Assembly: GCF_026151205.1 (NCBI RefSeq)
Contig: NC_087078.1
Coordinates: forward strand, 653,675-717,674
Direction of reading: 5' to 3'
Length of the DNA stretch: 64,000 bases
Origin: Bolinopsis microptera
Lineage: Eukaryota > Ctenophora > Tentaculata > Lobata > Bolinopsidae
Shown: positions 31,188-44,000 of the stretch, piece by piece
Position numbering within the stretch: the first letter of the stretch is position 1
How the letters are laid out: each line of letters opens with the position of its first letter
The notes under the pieces: generated by a model
What the model was told of the DNA's origin: nothing
The model's database searches: none
Seen by the model: only the letters and a program-made list of their open reading frames with translations
Program-made: the position numbers and the translations under genes

Positions 31188-32423
31188 ATCCTGGGAAGTG
31201 AGATGCACATGGTTAATTGGTTATTGTAACACAGCGTATTTAGATTTACTTGTGATTAGTCAGAAGTACAAAGCTGCATTTTTAGTTGAACATTTAGTTT
31301 TTGAATTGTAATGACAGCAGCGGTAAAACATCGTGTTTTTAGTTGGAATCTGCCTTCAAGAGTTAAACATATTTTAAGATTATCTACTAGACTTATGCTC
31401 TCAGTTCAGTGCTTTGACTAAGGAAGCTTAATTCTCAGTATAATTATGTCTTTGAACTCACAGCAAATTGTTTATTGTAGTCAAATAAAAAGTAACCTTC
31501 GAAAAAAGGGTTTGAAATTCATGAATAAATATAAATAAACAATAGATAAAATGCGAATTTATAAATCAAAAGCACCCATGACCATGGATACTGGATAGCC
31601 AATTCTAACATATCAAATAATATAAATACAAGTGCAACAACAGTAGCAGCCCATCCACTTAATATGTGATACCTATTATACCAAATTATATAAAAAAAAT
31701 ATTTAACATTAGTATTAAAAAGCAATCTGAGGTTCTCATTAAATAATTATAAATTATGTTTACAAGCAAAAATGCAAATAACATAATATAAATAAGAAAT
31801 TTATTTTGTAAAATATATTCGAATATATTAAGTCAACGTGTCGATGTACAATAAAGTTATCTAATATAATTGCAAACTTCATTACAATCATAATAATTTA
31901 TATAATTGAGTATTGTTAAGGTATGAATAATTTATCATTGAGATAAGACCTCTTCTCGTTAGATCGTTATATAATTTAATACATTACTAAGATGGTTGTC
32001 CGAAACATTTAGAAATAATTAAAAAAATAATTAAAAATACAACATTCCATGCAACCACTATAATAATAAGCATGCAAATGTAGCGAAAATATGAATTGTA
32101 AATATTTGAAATAATAAATATTTTAACAAAATGTTTAAAAAGCTCCCTCTTAATAATTCATTTGATATTTGAGCATGCAAATAAAAAGGGATGCAAATTG
32201 AAGATAAGCTCACCTTCAGTAATCAAAAGTATATAAGCTTACAAAGTTAAAAATATGTATACAATTGTATTGATTAAGTTTTTAAAAGGTGAGTCCACAA
32301 ATCTAAACACAACACCTTGATCAATTGTTCATAATATCATAGAAGATCACCATCTCTTAATAGAGTTGAGGTAACCGTGGTTACTACCCTGGTTACCATG
32401 GTTAACACTTGGTCCGTGAGCGG
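31188..32423. other. Intergenic region between Cys-rich gene 3 and the F-box gene
   Basis: AT-rich. It should contain the 5' exon of Cys-rich gene 3. A hydrophobic 68-codon frame at 31519-31725 (-) has no other support and is not called. GGTTACCATGGTTAAC lies at 32391. Confidence 0.5.
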
Positions 32424-34376
32424 TTAGTAACCATTGTACCACGCTTTCAGCTCAATTTGAAACATATAATCCAGCTTAACAGTCAAGAATTTGGGACATC
32501 GTTTCAAAGCATCTCTAAATTTACCGTTTATATCTCCCTCACCTTCCGTTGTAGCAACTGTCACTGGACTTGCTCGGCTGATACTACGACACTTTTCAAT
32601 GAAACTTCCATCGCACTTTCCAAGGTTTGTCTCCAGAAAAGTGAGGGTTGGACAGTTCCTTACGAGGGAAAATATTTGAGCATCTTTGATATCTGTGTTT
32701 TCTAGATTCAGGAGAGTAAGAGCGGTGAGAAGAGGAGCTACTTCTCTTGCAAAGGTCACGTGGTCAAATATGCTCCAATCGGGTGTTTCGTAATTGCAAC
32801 ATGCATTGAAAAGGGACAACTCTTTAAGGAAGAACAAGTTCTCCAAGGGCTTCAAGGATCTGACATCCCTAATGTTTGCACCGCACAGCTTCAGAACTTC
32901 AATCAAGGGACACATTGCTGCGACAGATCTCAATAAGAGGGGATTTTCATCAAGGTCGCAGTTAAACGACAAATCTAATTCTTTTAGGTTAGGCATGAGT
33001 TGCAGTAAAGATAAGTTAACATTACCATCAAATCCAATAGGCATGCAATCATCATACCTCATTGCAAAGAAAGACTTTAAATTGCTTAGTTTTGGAGATT
33101 TGGTGTTAACATTGAGGCTTGGAAGGTTGGTTATCAGGTCATAGTCACATTCCCAAGGAGTGTTTGGGGAGTGCTCATAAACACGAAGATGCTCAAGGGT
33201 TTCGTGGTGGTTCTTTAAGATGAAATCTAGAAGCTCACCATCCAAGTTTTTGCAGTTGCAAAAGCTGAAAGAGGTCATTTTATTTTCCTTCAAGTACTTG
33301 ATGATGCTAGAACCATCAATCAAATCTGAAGATTCAATATGAATCTTTTCAAGGTTCTTTGTTTTCTTAAGAAGATCACCGAGAAGTCCCTCCGTTAGTA
33401 CCTTTCCATCTCTCTTACGATCAAAACCCTTTAAGGCCAAGCTTTTCAGCTTGTTCTTGGCAGGCAAGTGCTTTGCAAAACTCTCCAACCCAATCAAACC
33501 ACCGGGCTTGTTAAACTCAATCACTAGTACCTGAAGATCACGACAATTTCGGGATACTGCGGTGCTCATTTCTTTGGTGAAATAGATTCCACAGTCATAA
33601 CTTTCAAAGCCTATACCAGTTTGAAGAGTGAGCTTCTTCAAGTTACCTCCAGTTGCGGACAGCACAGTCACAAGATTGCTTTGATTTAGAATGTCTTCTT
33701 TTGGGTAAAACTCACGGTAAAGTTCACGAGTACTCAGTTTCTCTAAAGAAGACAGCTTTTTGTGGCATAGGTTGTAAAACCTTTTGCATAGGGTAGAGAG
33801 TTTGAACAGATTCAGTATACCAACATGAGACAGAATCAAGTTAATACAGTGATCATCTAGAGACAGTATAGAAGGAACATCAGCTCCTATTGCTGGTTCA
33901 TATTTCACATCCACAAACGCTGGGTGTCGTCTTGGTGCAGATTCCAAAAATTTCCTGTGTATTTTTAGCTTCTTCCCTTTTCTTATCTCTATTTTATCAG
34001 GTTCGTTAGACTCGATCTCACTAGCATCGGAGCCATCATCCTCAGAGCCGCAACCAACGGAACTACCGGACTCCTCAAAACTACTACCGGACTCCTCGGA
34101 AGGGTCTGCCACTTGAAACCGGGACCTGCTGTTCCGAGCAGCTGATGCAGCATTGAGCATGTTAGCAAATTGTGCTACTGCTGCAGGGTCCTCTCGCTGT
34201 GAAGGACGCCCCAACATGTTGTCCAATGTGGGGTCGTAGCGGGATGTTACCTGTCCAGTCTCCATGTTCATAGTCATGACATTGCCCAGGGAGATGGTGA
34301 AGTTGCTGTCTCCAGCTGCTTTGTGGAGTATTACCATGTTTATTAGTACCTGAGGCAGTAAGGGGTTGTCAATCAT
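32424..34376 (-). CDS. F-box / leucine-rich repeat protein
   Basis: 650 residues in one exon. The N-terminal 130 residues include a Ser/Glu/Gly-rich low-complexity stretch (EESGSSFEESGSSVG), then a basic patch (IEIRKGKKLKIHRKF). An F-box-like segment occupies about 166-205 (SILSLDDHCINLILSHVGI, LFKLSTLCKRFYNLC). The rest is leucine-rich repeats (for example LMPNLKELDLSFNCDL, CPLIEVLKLCGANIRDVRSL, CPTLTFLETNL). By family knowledge such proteins are substrate receptors of SCF ubiquitin ligases, the F-box binding SKP1 and the repeats the substrate. I cannot assign an orthologue. The ATG is the first in frame, with no splice acceptor close upstream. Confidence 0.7.
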   Translation of the reverse strand: MIDNPLLPQVLINMVILHKAAGDSNFTISLGNVMTMNMETGQVTSRYDPTLDNMLGRPSQREDPAAVAQFANMLNAASAARNSRSRFQVADPSEESGSSFEESGSSVGCGSEDDGSDASEIESNEPDKIEIRKGKKLKIHRKFLESAPRRHPAFVDVKYEPAIGADVPSILSLDDHCINLILSHVGILNLFKLSTLCKRFYNLCHKKLSSLEKLSTRELYREFYPKEDILNQSNLVTVLSATGGNLKKLTLQTGIGFESYDCGIYFTKEMSTAVSRNCRDLQVLVIEFNKPGGLIGLESFAKHLPAKNKLKSLALKGFDRKRDGKVLTEGLLGDLLKKTKNLEKIHIESSDLIDGSSIIKYLKENKMTSFSFCNCKNLDGELLDFILKNHHETLEHLRVYEHSPNTPWECDYDLITNLPSLNVNTKSPKLSNLKSFFAMRYDDCMPIGFDGNVNLSLLQLMPNLKELDLSFNCDLDENPLLLRSVAAMCPLIEVLKLCGANIRDVRSLKPLENLFFLKELSLFNACCNYETPDWSIFDHVTFAREVAPLLTALTLLNLENTDIKDAQIFSLVRNCPTLTFLETNLGKCDGSFIEKCRSISRASPVTVATTEGEGDINGKFRDALKRCPKFLTVKLDYMFQIELKAWYNGY

Positions 34377-34792
34377 AATTTAAATAGTTACGGTGATGAG
34401 CTGTAATTTTACAGTGTTTTTCAGTGTTTTGCAGTGTTTTGCAGTGTTTTGCAGTGTGTCATTTAGATAAAAAGAAGACACAGGATATTTGGTACTCTCT
34501 CAAGAATTAGGTTTGTAAGACGGTCGACACAATGGTCAAAAACAATTGCTTTGAATAAAAAACTTTGTAATTCACTGAAATGTTTCCTACAACAGAAATG
34601 CAAGACAACCATTATCACAGAGAGTTAGACTCGAAATATAAAATTCATACAAATACTTAAACTTAATAAATGAGTTCAATTAGTACATCATAAATCACAC
34701 ACTCACTCGAAAATGTCTGGGTGAATCAATAATATAATGTTAAAAAAGATTTTTAAAACCAAGATCGCACGAAGATCTATCAAATCTGAATA
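34377..34792. other. 5' flank of the F-box gene
   Basis: It contains a GTGTTTTGCA repeat at 34416-34457. No coding region. Confidence 0.5.
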
Positions 34793-34800
34793 AGGCGGAT

Positions 34801-35073
34801 CGGGGTCTGGACTCAACGGCGTAAGACTCAACGGCGGGTTAGGGTTATGGTTAGAGTTAGGGTTAGGGTTAGGGTTAGGGTTATGGTTAGGGTTATGGTT
34901 ATGGTTAGGGTTAGGGTTATGGTTAGGGTTAGGGTTAGGGTTAGAGTTAGGGCTAGGGTTAGAGTTAGGGTTAGGGTTAGGGTTATGGTTAGGGTTATGG
35001 TTAGAGTTAGGGTTTGGGCTAGGGTTAGGGTTAGGGTTAAGGTTAGGGTCTTACGCCGTAGAGTCCCGGACCC
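34801..35073. mobile_element. hAT-like MITE with an interstitial telomeric core
   Basis: 273 bp flanked by an 8-bp direct repeat AGGCGGAT (34793-34800 and 35074-35081). Inverted ends: GGGTCTGGACTCAACGGCGT at left, and at right the complement of GGGTCCGGGACTCTACGGCG. Between them lie about 220 bp of degenerate TTAGGG with TTATGG and TTAGAG variants. It sits directly against the stop codon of the MPP8-like gene (35082-35084). Confidence 0.85.
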
Positions 35074-35081
35074 AGGCGGAT

Positions 35082-38000
35082 TTATTTATGAGAATTTCGT
35101 ACCGTCACTAGCACTTCAAATGCTGACACTAATAAAGGCTCAATTCCATATTTCTTGATGTAGTCTTTAAAGTTTAAGACGAGAGTATTGAGTCCCACCC
35201 TAGGCTGAAACACAACAGAGCCCGGGTATTCCAGAGATAATATCTGATTCATCCACTGGCATTTAATAGCTGACTGGTCTAAAAGTTTACCGATATCCCC
35301 CTTTCTGATACTAAGTCTAGATATTATCAGCTTACAACTGATCAACCGGTCTGTAGTGAAACATAACGTGAAGGTAGAGTTAAATTCTGGGAATATAGTG
35401 TGAACGGGCAGTAACTGTTCCTTTAATAAGCAGGTGCCTGCTTTGTGGACATTTATAAAAGCATCCGCTATTTGCTCCCCGTGATGGTGTATCTTCTGAG
35501 CTATAAACTCATGGGACCGTTCCCGGGCCAGATCCTCCGCTGTTTTGCAGGCTGCGTTAACGAGCGCGAAGTTGGATCCGTAGTCCAGGAGCATTTCTAC
35601 TGTTGATCTGTGCCCGTTTTCTGATGCTTTCATTAGGGGTGTTTCCAGAACCGCTGAGAATATTGGATTGTCAAAGCTGGATAAGGGTTACCATGGTAAC
35701 ACTGCTAGTTACCATGGTAACACTGAATATTGGATTGTCAAAGCTGGATAAGGGTTACCATGGTAACACTGCTAGTTACCATGGTAACACTGAATATTGG
35801 ATTGTCAAAGCTGGATAAGGGTTACCATGGTAACACTGCTAAGTTTTATCTTAATGTTAATAGTAGTGTTCTGTGTTATTAAACTTCAATTTATTATTTT
35901 ATTAATATAAAGTATAAACTAACCGTCCCGAAGGTTGATGTTGGATCCAGCTTCTATTAAACTGACACATATCTCAGTGTGACCCAACTCAGCTGCTATG
36001 TGTAGAGCTATTCTTCCCTGGTAATATTAGCTAATCAGTTTCATGTTATTGCTAATATTGTTGGTAATATTTACACTACATTATTGCTAATATTATGTAC
36101 TGTCCACAGTATTATTGGTAAAGTTACAATATATTGGTGGGTAATAGTACAAATCATGGGTCTGTCGGTGAGCTGTGTTGTGAAGACTTGCTTTTCAATA
36201 AACTGTGTTTTATATAAATCAATAGATAGACTAGACAGCCGATTATACAAAAAAAGCCTTTGATAATTTGATAATCCTGCTAGTTTAATGTCAAGGGATA
36301 ATATTGAGAATAAACATCTATCAAAACAAGTGTTATCAGGGATAATATAAAATCTGAACTGATAAAAAAAGTCCATAATCTTGGTATTTCAGCACTAAGT
36401 CTCGCTTGAATGACTTAAATGTACATCTTTGTTGGGTATATTTTTATGTCGAAGCGTGTAATAAATGTTAGAATTTATTTATTTATTTATATTGAGACCT
36501 CTACTAAAACAAGTGTTATCAGGGATAATATTGAGAATAAACCTCTACTAAACCAAGTGTTAACATTATACTAACTTTATCAAGGGGCTGGTTAACGTCA
36601 GGGTTGTATCTGAGTAACATATCTGTCATTCTACGTTTCCCATGATGTACAGATAGGGAAACAAGTGTCTTTTCTCCGTAGATCTGGTTTATGTTCAGCT
36701 TCTGTTTTAACAACAGAGTCTGTACATCCTGAAATTAACGGAAATTTAATGGAATATTCTGAGAGAAATTGAAGATTTCATCCTAAACTGACAGTGGTGG
36801 GTGGTTGGGGGTCCAGTGGTGAAAAATGGTGAATGATTTTCATAGTTAATTGAGTATACAAATTGTAAAATTTCACAATTTTCCCGATAAGTGTAGTTAG
36901 TTTTGACCGGACGTTATAATTCTAAAACAATATTTGGTTATAAACTCCAGTGCAAGACTTTAAGCATGACCCAACATAACGATCGTAACTAGCTGTCGAG
37001 TGATCGGCCAGTTTATTTTCTATCCCGAGAGTTGTCAGTGAAAAATCCCGCATGTTATGACTAAGATCAAATTTGACTTATTAACTACTTATATTATCGC
37101 GTCGGCAGTGAAAAACAGTTACGGAATTGTTACAACACTACTCTGTTCCTTTAAAAGATATTTCATAAACGATTCACCCTTGGGGCTGGGCCACAGCATT
37201 TATTTAGAGCGGGAGGGACTGGAGCAGGTGCGACTTGTTTTGACAGCCAAGGAGGTATTTAAATCGAGAAAACTTCAAAACTAGCAATCGTAATTGGGCA
37301 ATTTTCTAATTGACCTGGAACATTGACAGAAAGTCAGTAGAAAAATGAAGCACAGAGCCACATGTAGGGTAGAAACAGTAATGACAGAGTCTCAAAGAAA
37401 AATATACGGTTTTTTAATGGCAGATTCTCTAAACGTTAAAGTGTCAGGTAGATTGCTCCAGCTGCTCATTTCTGATTTGATACTGTTTTATTTTGTCAAG
37501 TGCTAAATCTATCTTTTTAAAATGATTTATTTTTTATATAAATTTCATATTCCTAGTGGTTATCTATAAATAATGATAAATGTTCGATTTGTTAAAACAT
37601 AATATTAAACATATTTTCTCAACAGTTGTAGTTATTTCGATGATTCTTCTAATCCTCCTCTCAACCGCTAGAGGTATGTTAAGCATGAAATATCACATTT
37701 TATGTACATATCTTGTAACTTTCATTTCAAATATTACTTACTTGTACATGTATTGTATGGTCTCTGCTTCTTTTTAGTTTAGTGTGGTTTAAAATAAAAG
37801 ATGTTTTAATTTTGTCTTGGTCTTATATTAATATTACGTTATACTCTTGTTCATTTTTACACATTTGCTCACATCACTCACAGTCAGCCGCTCTGACATG
37901 GTTAACCACCTTCCTTGTATTGTTGGTTAATCATATGAGCGGGATATAAATACCTCATTTCATTTCATTTCATTTACTTTCTAGTTTCTTTAATACAATT

Positions 38001-41000
38001 ACTCGTTTAAAAAATAAAATGCCCATGATTAATTATTTCAGCCTGGAAGGATGTGCCAAAAACACAGCTACTAATAGAGCACAATCTAGATGCCATCCCC
38101 CTCCAAGTGCACACTAAAACTTCACAAGTCACAACTGGACCCTGGATCCTCAACATAGACTTGTGGAAAGAAGGCACAACCTCTGCGGTAAGGGTAAACT
38201 ACGGAGGAGAATTCACTGACTCGTGGCTAGGAAGCATCCGAATAATCACGGCGATTAGAAGTTATACCGTGGAATGGAGATTTGCTATGGCATTCTGCAA
38301 CGAGGACCCAATAAACCCCCTCGAGGATTCACAAATGCACATAATAACAAAGATGCCATCCCTCCTCGGCCTCATTGACATTATGTGGGAGTTTAAAAAG
38401 GCAGCTAATACATTCATCGTTATGTGTAATAACGTTACCATCATTGAAGTGGTGTACAATGATCCGACCCAAATTGTGCCGCGAACCTGTGCGGAGAGGT
38501 TAAATAATACCATCGGGAAGATATCATTCAGGAAGGAGTATGATAGGAATGATACTGCTTCTCAGAAATACAGGATAAAACCACAGCCTCCAATCATTAA
38601 AGAATGTAAGTTTAATATAAACTATCATCTGATTTCCTATCATCAATCATTACTTAATTCATTAAATTAGTTTAACTTTCTGGTTTTACAAATTAATGAC
38701 ATTTTTCCTTCACGGATTACAACAATTTCAGCTTGGAGTGATAAAAACGTTGACGACACTTTCTCTACAAATATGATTGGAATGTCTCTGGAGATACAGC
38801 CATCTATGCCACAAGGTCAGTAAAGAAGCAACAGTATACTGGTTACAAGGTTACTAATACTGGTTACTAGGCTACTAATACTGGTTACTTAGTTACTAAT
38901 ACTGGTTACTAATACTGGTTACTAGGTTACTAATACTGGTTACTGCCATGTAATAAAATTACATTGTAATTATCTTCAGAAATTGAGAAGCCGATAGTTA
39001 TCGAAATCTTCATGACAACCGACCCATTCAACCCTGAAATGATCTCGATCATTCCAATGGGTCAGCAGAATCTCTACCAAGTGAACATTATAGGGTGCAA
39101 AACTGTAAACAATTTCTCATCCTACCCATACCATACCAATAACATGTGGACTCTACAACTGATGCTGTGGGAAAATCAAGGAACCATGTTAACACTCTAT
39201 AGCAACGGTGTGAAGTCTATGTCAGTTATGTTGGATTGTGATCAATGGAAGGTCGGTGTTGCTTCTCTAGCTTTTTCAACTGACGATGTGGGTTCAGAAA
39301 AATTCCGCTTTACGCAAGGTAAGTTATCAAATCTAAACTGTAAACATTTGAACAGACGTCTTAATTAGTTACCATGGTAACGTGTAACCATGGTTATTAA
39401 TACTGGCTACTAGGTTACTAATACTGGTTACTAGGTTATTAATACTGGTTACTAGGTTACTAATAATTCAGATTGTACGGGGCTAAACCCATCTTGGACC
39501 AACATGAGGAGCATACGACCACCATTCCCTCTACTGCACGGTACAGGAGCCACTCTGGCTTGTTCCCCTAACTATATTCTAGAGGGTGATACCGTGGTAA
39601 CATGTGATAAAGGGCACAACTTCATCTACATCAACGAGCCCAAATGTAAACAACAGTGGGAAGAACCAGGTAACAGTTTAGGTTATTATATCAGGCTAGG
39701 AACTCAGGCGTAATATCAGGCTAGGAACTCAGGCGTAATATCAGGCTAGGAACTCAGGCGTAATATCAGGCTAGGAACTCAGGCGTAATATCAGGCTAGG
39801 AACTCAGGCGTTATATCAGGCCAGGAACTCATGCGCGCATGAATACAAAATTCCCAATTTTATGAGAGCTGCATATCTTATTGTGTGATGATTAACTCAG
39901 ATATTTAATGGGGAGGAGGGCGAGGGCATGTCCGTTTTGACCAAAAGTTGAGGATTAAATGGGAGAGGTGGTTGCCCCCCCCCCCCTCTCCCCCTGCTCC
40001 CACGGCCCCACCCATCAATGATTTTTAACGGTCAATATAAAGAATGGATGATAAACAAGCTTACATTGTACCAAACATATACTAGCTCGAATTATTTGCC
40101 CTGTGAGTTAAACGTGTACCTGTATGCAATTACTCTTGATAAGGAGATCTAAATGGTAACATGTAACCATGGTTACTAATACTGGTTACTAGGTTACTAA
40201 TACTGGTTACTAGGTTACTAATACTGGTTACTAGGTTACATTACCTGTATGCAGTTACTCTTGATAAGGAGATCTAAAGCGTCGTAGTATACAGCTAGCG
40301 TCCAGTTAATGTTTTCTAAACCGCTCATTTTTCCTGAAACATTGTGGTTATCAAGAATATGATAAGCAAGTTAGTGTAACCCGGTGAATACTTTTTTAAT
40401 ACTTTCAACACTACTTTATAACAAATAATTTGATATAAATAATATTCCAATCCGGATTTTAACCCGGTAAATATGCTTTGAAAACTTTGCAAGTGTTTGA
40501 GAAAATTCCCTTAAATTGTTGATTCACGACAGTACCTATTGCATAAAATTAACATAAATTAATAATTTTACTAATAATAACTTTGTTTCACTGATTGAAT
40601 GAAAAAACCAGCCAAGTAAATAAGATGCTCACCAGAAGGATCTTCATATTCTAGTGGTATAGGAAGAGTGACCCTGTGTACACCATCAGCAGAAGGTATC
40701 CTAACATCAACTCCAAAGGGAAGGAATAGGTCTTCTAAATGTGCTATAGAGGAGCTGAACTCAGAGGCGGGGGAGTCAGTGGAGTGAGGAGCTAGCACCT
40801 GGGAGAGAGGGAGTCAGTGGAGTGAGGAGCTAGCACCTGGGAGAGAGGGAGTCAGTGGAGTGAGGAGCTAGCACCTGGGAGAGGGAGATGGTTAATTCAG
40901 TGGCTTGAGAGTGAGGAGCTAGCACCTGGGAGAGGGAGATGGTTAATTCAGTGGCTTGAGAGTGAGGAGCTAGCACCTGGGAGAGGGGGAGGGCTAGTGG

Positions 41001-44000
41001 CTTGAGAGTGAGGAGCTAGCACCTGGGAGAGGGAGATGGTTAATTCAGTGGCTTGAGAGTGAGGAGCTAGCACCTGGGAGAGGGAGATGGTTAATTCAGT
41101 GGCTTGAGAGTGAGGAGCTAGCACCTGGGAGAGGGGGAGGGTTAGTGGCTTGAGAGTGAGGAGCTAGCACCTGGGAGAGGGAGATGGTTAATTCAGTGGC
41201 TTGAGAGTGAGGAGCTAGCACCTGGGAGAGGGAGATGGTTAATTCAGTGGCTTGAGAGTGAGGAGCTAGCACCTGGGAGAGGGAGATGGTTAATTCAGTG
41301 GCTTGAGAGTGAGGAGCTAGCACCTGGGAGAGGGGGAGGGTTAGTGGCTTGAGAGTGAGGAGCTAGCACCTGGGAGAGGGGGAGGGTTAATTCAGTGGAG
41401 TGAGGAGCTAGCACCTGGGAGAGGGGGAGGGTTAATTCAGTGGAGTGAGGAGCTAGCACCTGGGAGAGGGGGAGGGTTAATTAATTATTTAAAACTTGTT
41501 TCTGAACCTTTATTAAGGACTGGGGGGTGACATCGGAGTTGCGTACGATAAGCTTACTTGGTGCCACACAAATTGACAAAATTTATAAGCACCCATCACT
41601 TATGACCATGTTCTCCAATTACAATCTATATTCTCATGATACTTAGTAAGGAAGCTCGCAACCGCTACCGCTACCGTTACCGATACCGCTACCGCTACCG
41701 CTACCACTACCGCTACCACTACCATTTCTACTGATAACATGATGGTCGATTAGCAGGTACAGGCATATTAGAGTATATAGTATTTATAGATAGTATGGTA
41801 TAGTACAGGTACTTTCCTATTGTAACCATTGTGGCGGTCAATGACAAAAATAAACTGTACGGCAAGTACCAGCCGGCAGCCGGGTACTAATGACATACGT
41901 TCCTGACAAAGGAACAGCTTCCTGACTAAGGAGCAGCTTCCTTACAAACTTCTTTTCTCAGCTAATGCCAGACTGCACTGAGCAATGAGCTAAGTTTGCT
42001 ATGTTTGGGCGTTTCCTTTGGTCCCTCCTAGCATCTACCGAGGTTTTAAATGATATCTTGTGATCCACTAATACTATATAACGGTATTGTAAAGACCACA
42101 ACACAAAACTCAACGTTGAGCGAGTTTTTTACCCTGTTGGTTACTCTTAAAGTTATAGTAGGTATAACGTTAGCTCAAGTTCTAAGGACCCATGGCAAGC
42201 ACGAATCAGTTGTCTGGTTTACAGCTCCGTTTCTCCACTCATGGGAGATCTTTTTTAATCAACAACAGTAATGACTTCCTGCTCAGAGTAGAATCGGCGG
42301 CAGCAAGCGTGGGACTACACATAAACGAAGGCAAGACCAAGGTCATGACACTGAATATGGAGGATCGATCTAGCGACCTACAAAGTCGATCCGGGGAAGC
42401 CATAGAAAATGTAGATGATTTCATCTACTTAGGCTCCTGGATTGAGAGCACAGATAGGGAGATAAGGGTTAGAAAGGGAAAAGCGTGGGGTGCCCTACAT
42501 AGACTGAAGGATATCTGGAAATCCAAACTCTCAAAGAGCCTAAAGATTAGATTGTTCATAGCGGCTTGTGAATCAGTACTGCTCTACGGATCAGAAACCT
42601 GGACACTGACAAAGGCTCAAGAGAAAAGTTTGGACGGGACATACACAAAGATGTTGCGTATGGTGCTGGGTATCTCATGGAAGGACAAGGTCAGCAATAT
42701 AACTTTGTATGGTAGCCTCCCAAGGCTGTCAAACAAGTTACGAAGCAGGAGATTAAAAATGGCGGGACACTGCATCCGACATCCTGAGCTACTTGCCAGT
42801 GATTTAGTCTTATGGGAACCTACGCACGGTAGAGCACAGCAAGGCCGACCAAGACAAAGCTACTTGTCTATGTTACTGAAGGAAGTTGGGACAAACTCTA
42901 AAGAGGAACTGCGAACCCTGATGCGGGACAGGGATATATGGAGGGGGTTTTCTGGCGTAGATCGGACTTAGCTCCGACATAGTAGTAGTAGTAATGACAA
43001 CACTTTTTACTAGATGAGTGACGAGCTCGTTTATATGCTGCGATTTTCTTAACACAAAGAAAGGAGGTACCAAGACCAAAGTCATAACATAAACCATGCT
43101 TTGTTCATGAGCTTTGCAAGCAAACTCGTTGCTAAATACTTTTACAACAAGCGTTAAAACAAAGGCCATTATGCCATTACAATAAAATATATGGACAATA
43201 CCCCCCCCCCCCCCAATACCCCCCCCCCCCCCCCCCCCGGTCATAGAGGCGCTAAGAACTTTAGAGAGTTGGGTCTTTAATATTATTTCTAGAACAATCT
43301 CTTTATTTGTGCTAGAAGCAAGGAATTCTTGAAATGTACGTTTTGATTTTACTCCAACTCGTTCAAGCTCTGCTCATACAGCAGAACAACTAGTAACTGC
43401 TCATCGTCGTTTCTTAATTTGATGAGGTTACAAGTTACAAAGCATGTAAACTGCCAAGTACTCACATTGGACGTGCAACTCTTATTTGTTGTGCTTCAAG
43501 TAGCTTATTATGATGCGGAAATGGCCTGAGAATCATGTAATTTTGAGTAACCAGAGTTTTTAATGTCTAAATACATCTAATATTTAACCGTCTAAAATTC
43601 TAATTATAGAACAAAAAGACGATGAAGTTAGCAAGAAAGTGGCTAGTCCTGGTGGCTACGATGAGTGCTACAACTACTGCATCAGGTACTGGTTATAGCT
43701 GAAATGAAATAAATAAATTCTAACATTTAATATACACGCTTCGACATTAAAATATACCCAACAAAGATGTACATTTAAGTCATTCAGCGAGACTTAGTGT
43801 GGAAATATCATGATTATGCACTTCTTTATTACTTTTGATAGATTTATACATATCCTAAAATATTTCTCGAGAGATTTTAGTAGAATAAGTATATTGGAAT
43901 ACATTCCTTGACTCCTTGAAGAAGTGGCACGGATATCCTTTCCCCCTTTTGTTTACCTTATTCCTGATAGTCGTAGACTAATGGATTGAAAGATTCAAGT

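Noticed and set aside
31519-31725. Hydrophobic 68-codon frame
   Set aside because: AT-rich intergenic DNA readily gives such frames; nothing else supports it.
34840-35050. A chromosome end or fusion point marked by TTAGGG
   Set aside because: The array is short, degenerate and bounded by inverted ends with an 8-bp target duplication, so transposition explains it better.
36071-36376. 101-codon minus-strand frame
   Set aside because: It overlaps an MPP8-like intron and the edge of a LINE fragment; no domain.
40255-40277. A short terminal exon for sushi gene 1 (CAG|TTACTC..TAA, plus strand)
   Set aside because: The same bases are the antisense of a well-supported MPP8-like exon, and the model rests on only seven codons.
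43610-43685. An alternative exon reading ending YDECYNYC upstream of sushi gene 2
   Set aside because: Continuing in that frame meets a stop early in the next exon, whereas the signal-peptide frame joins cleanly.
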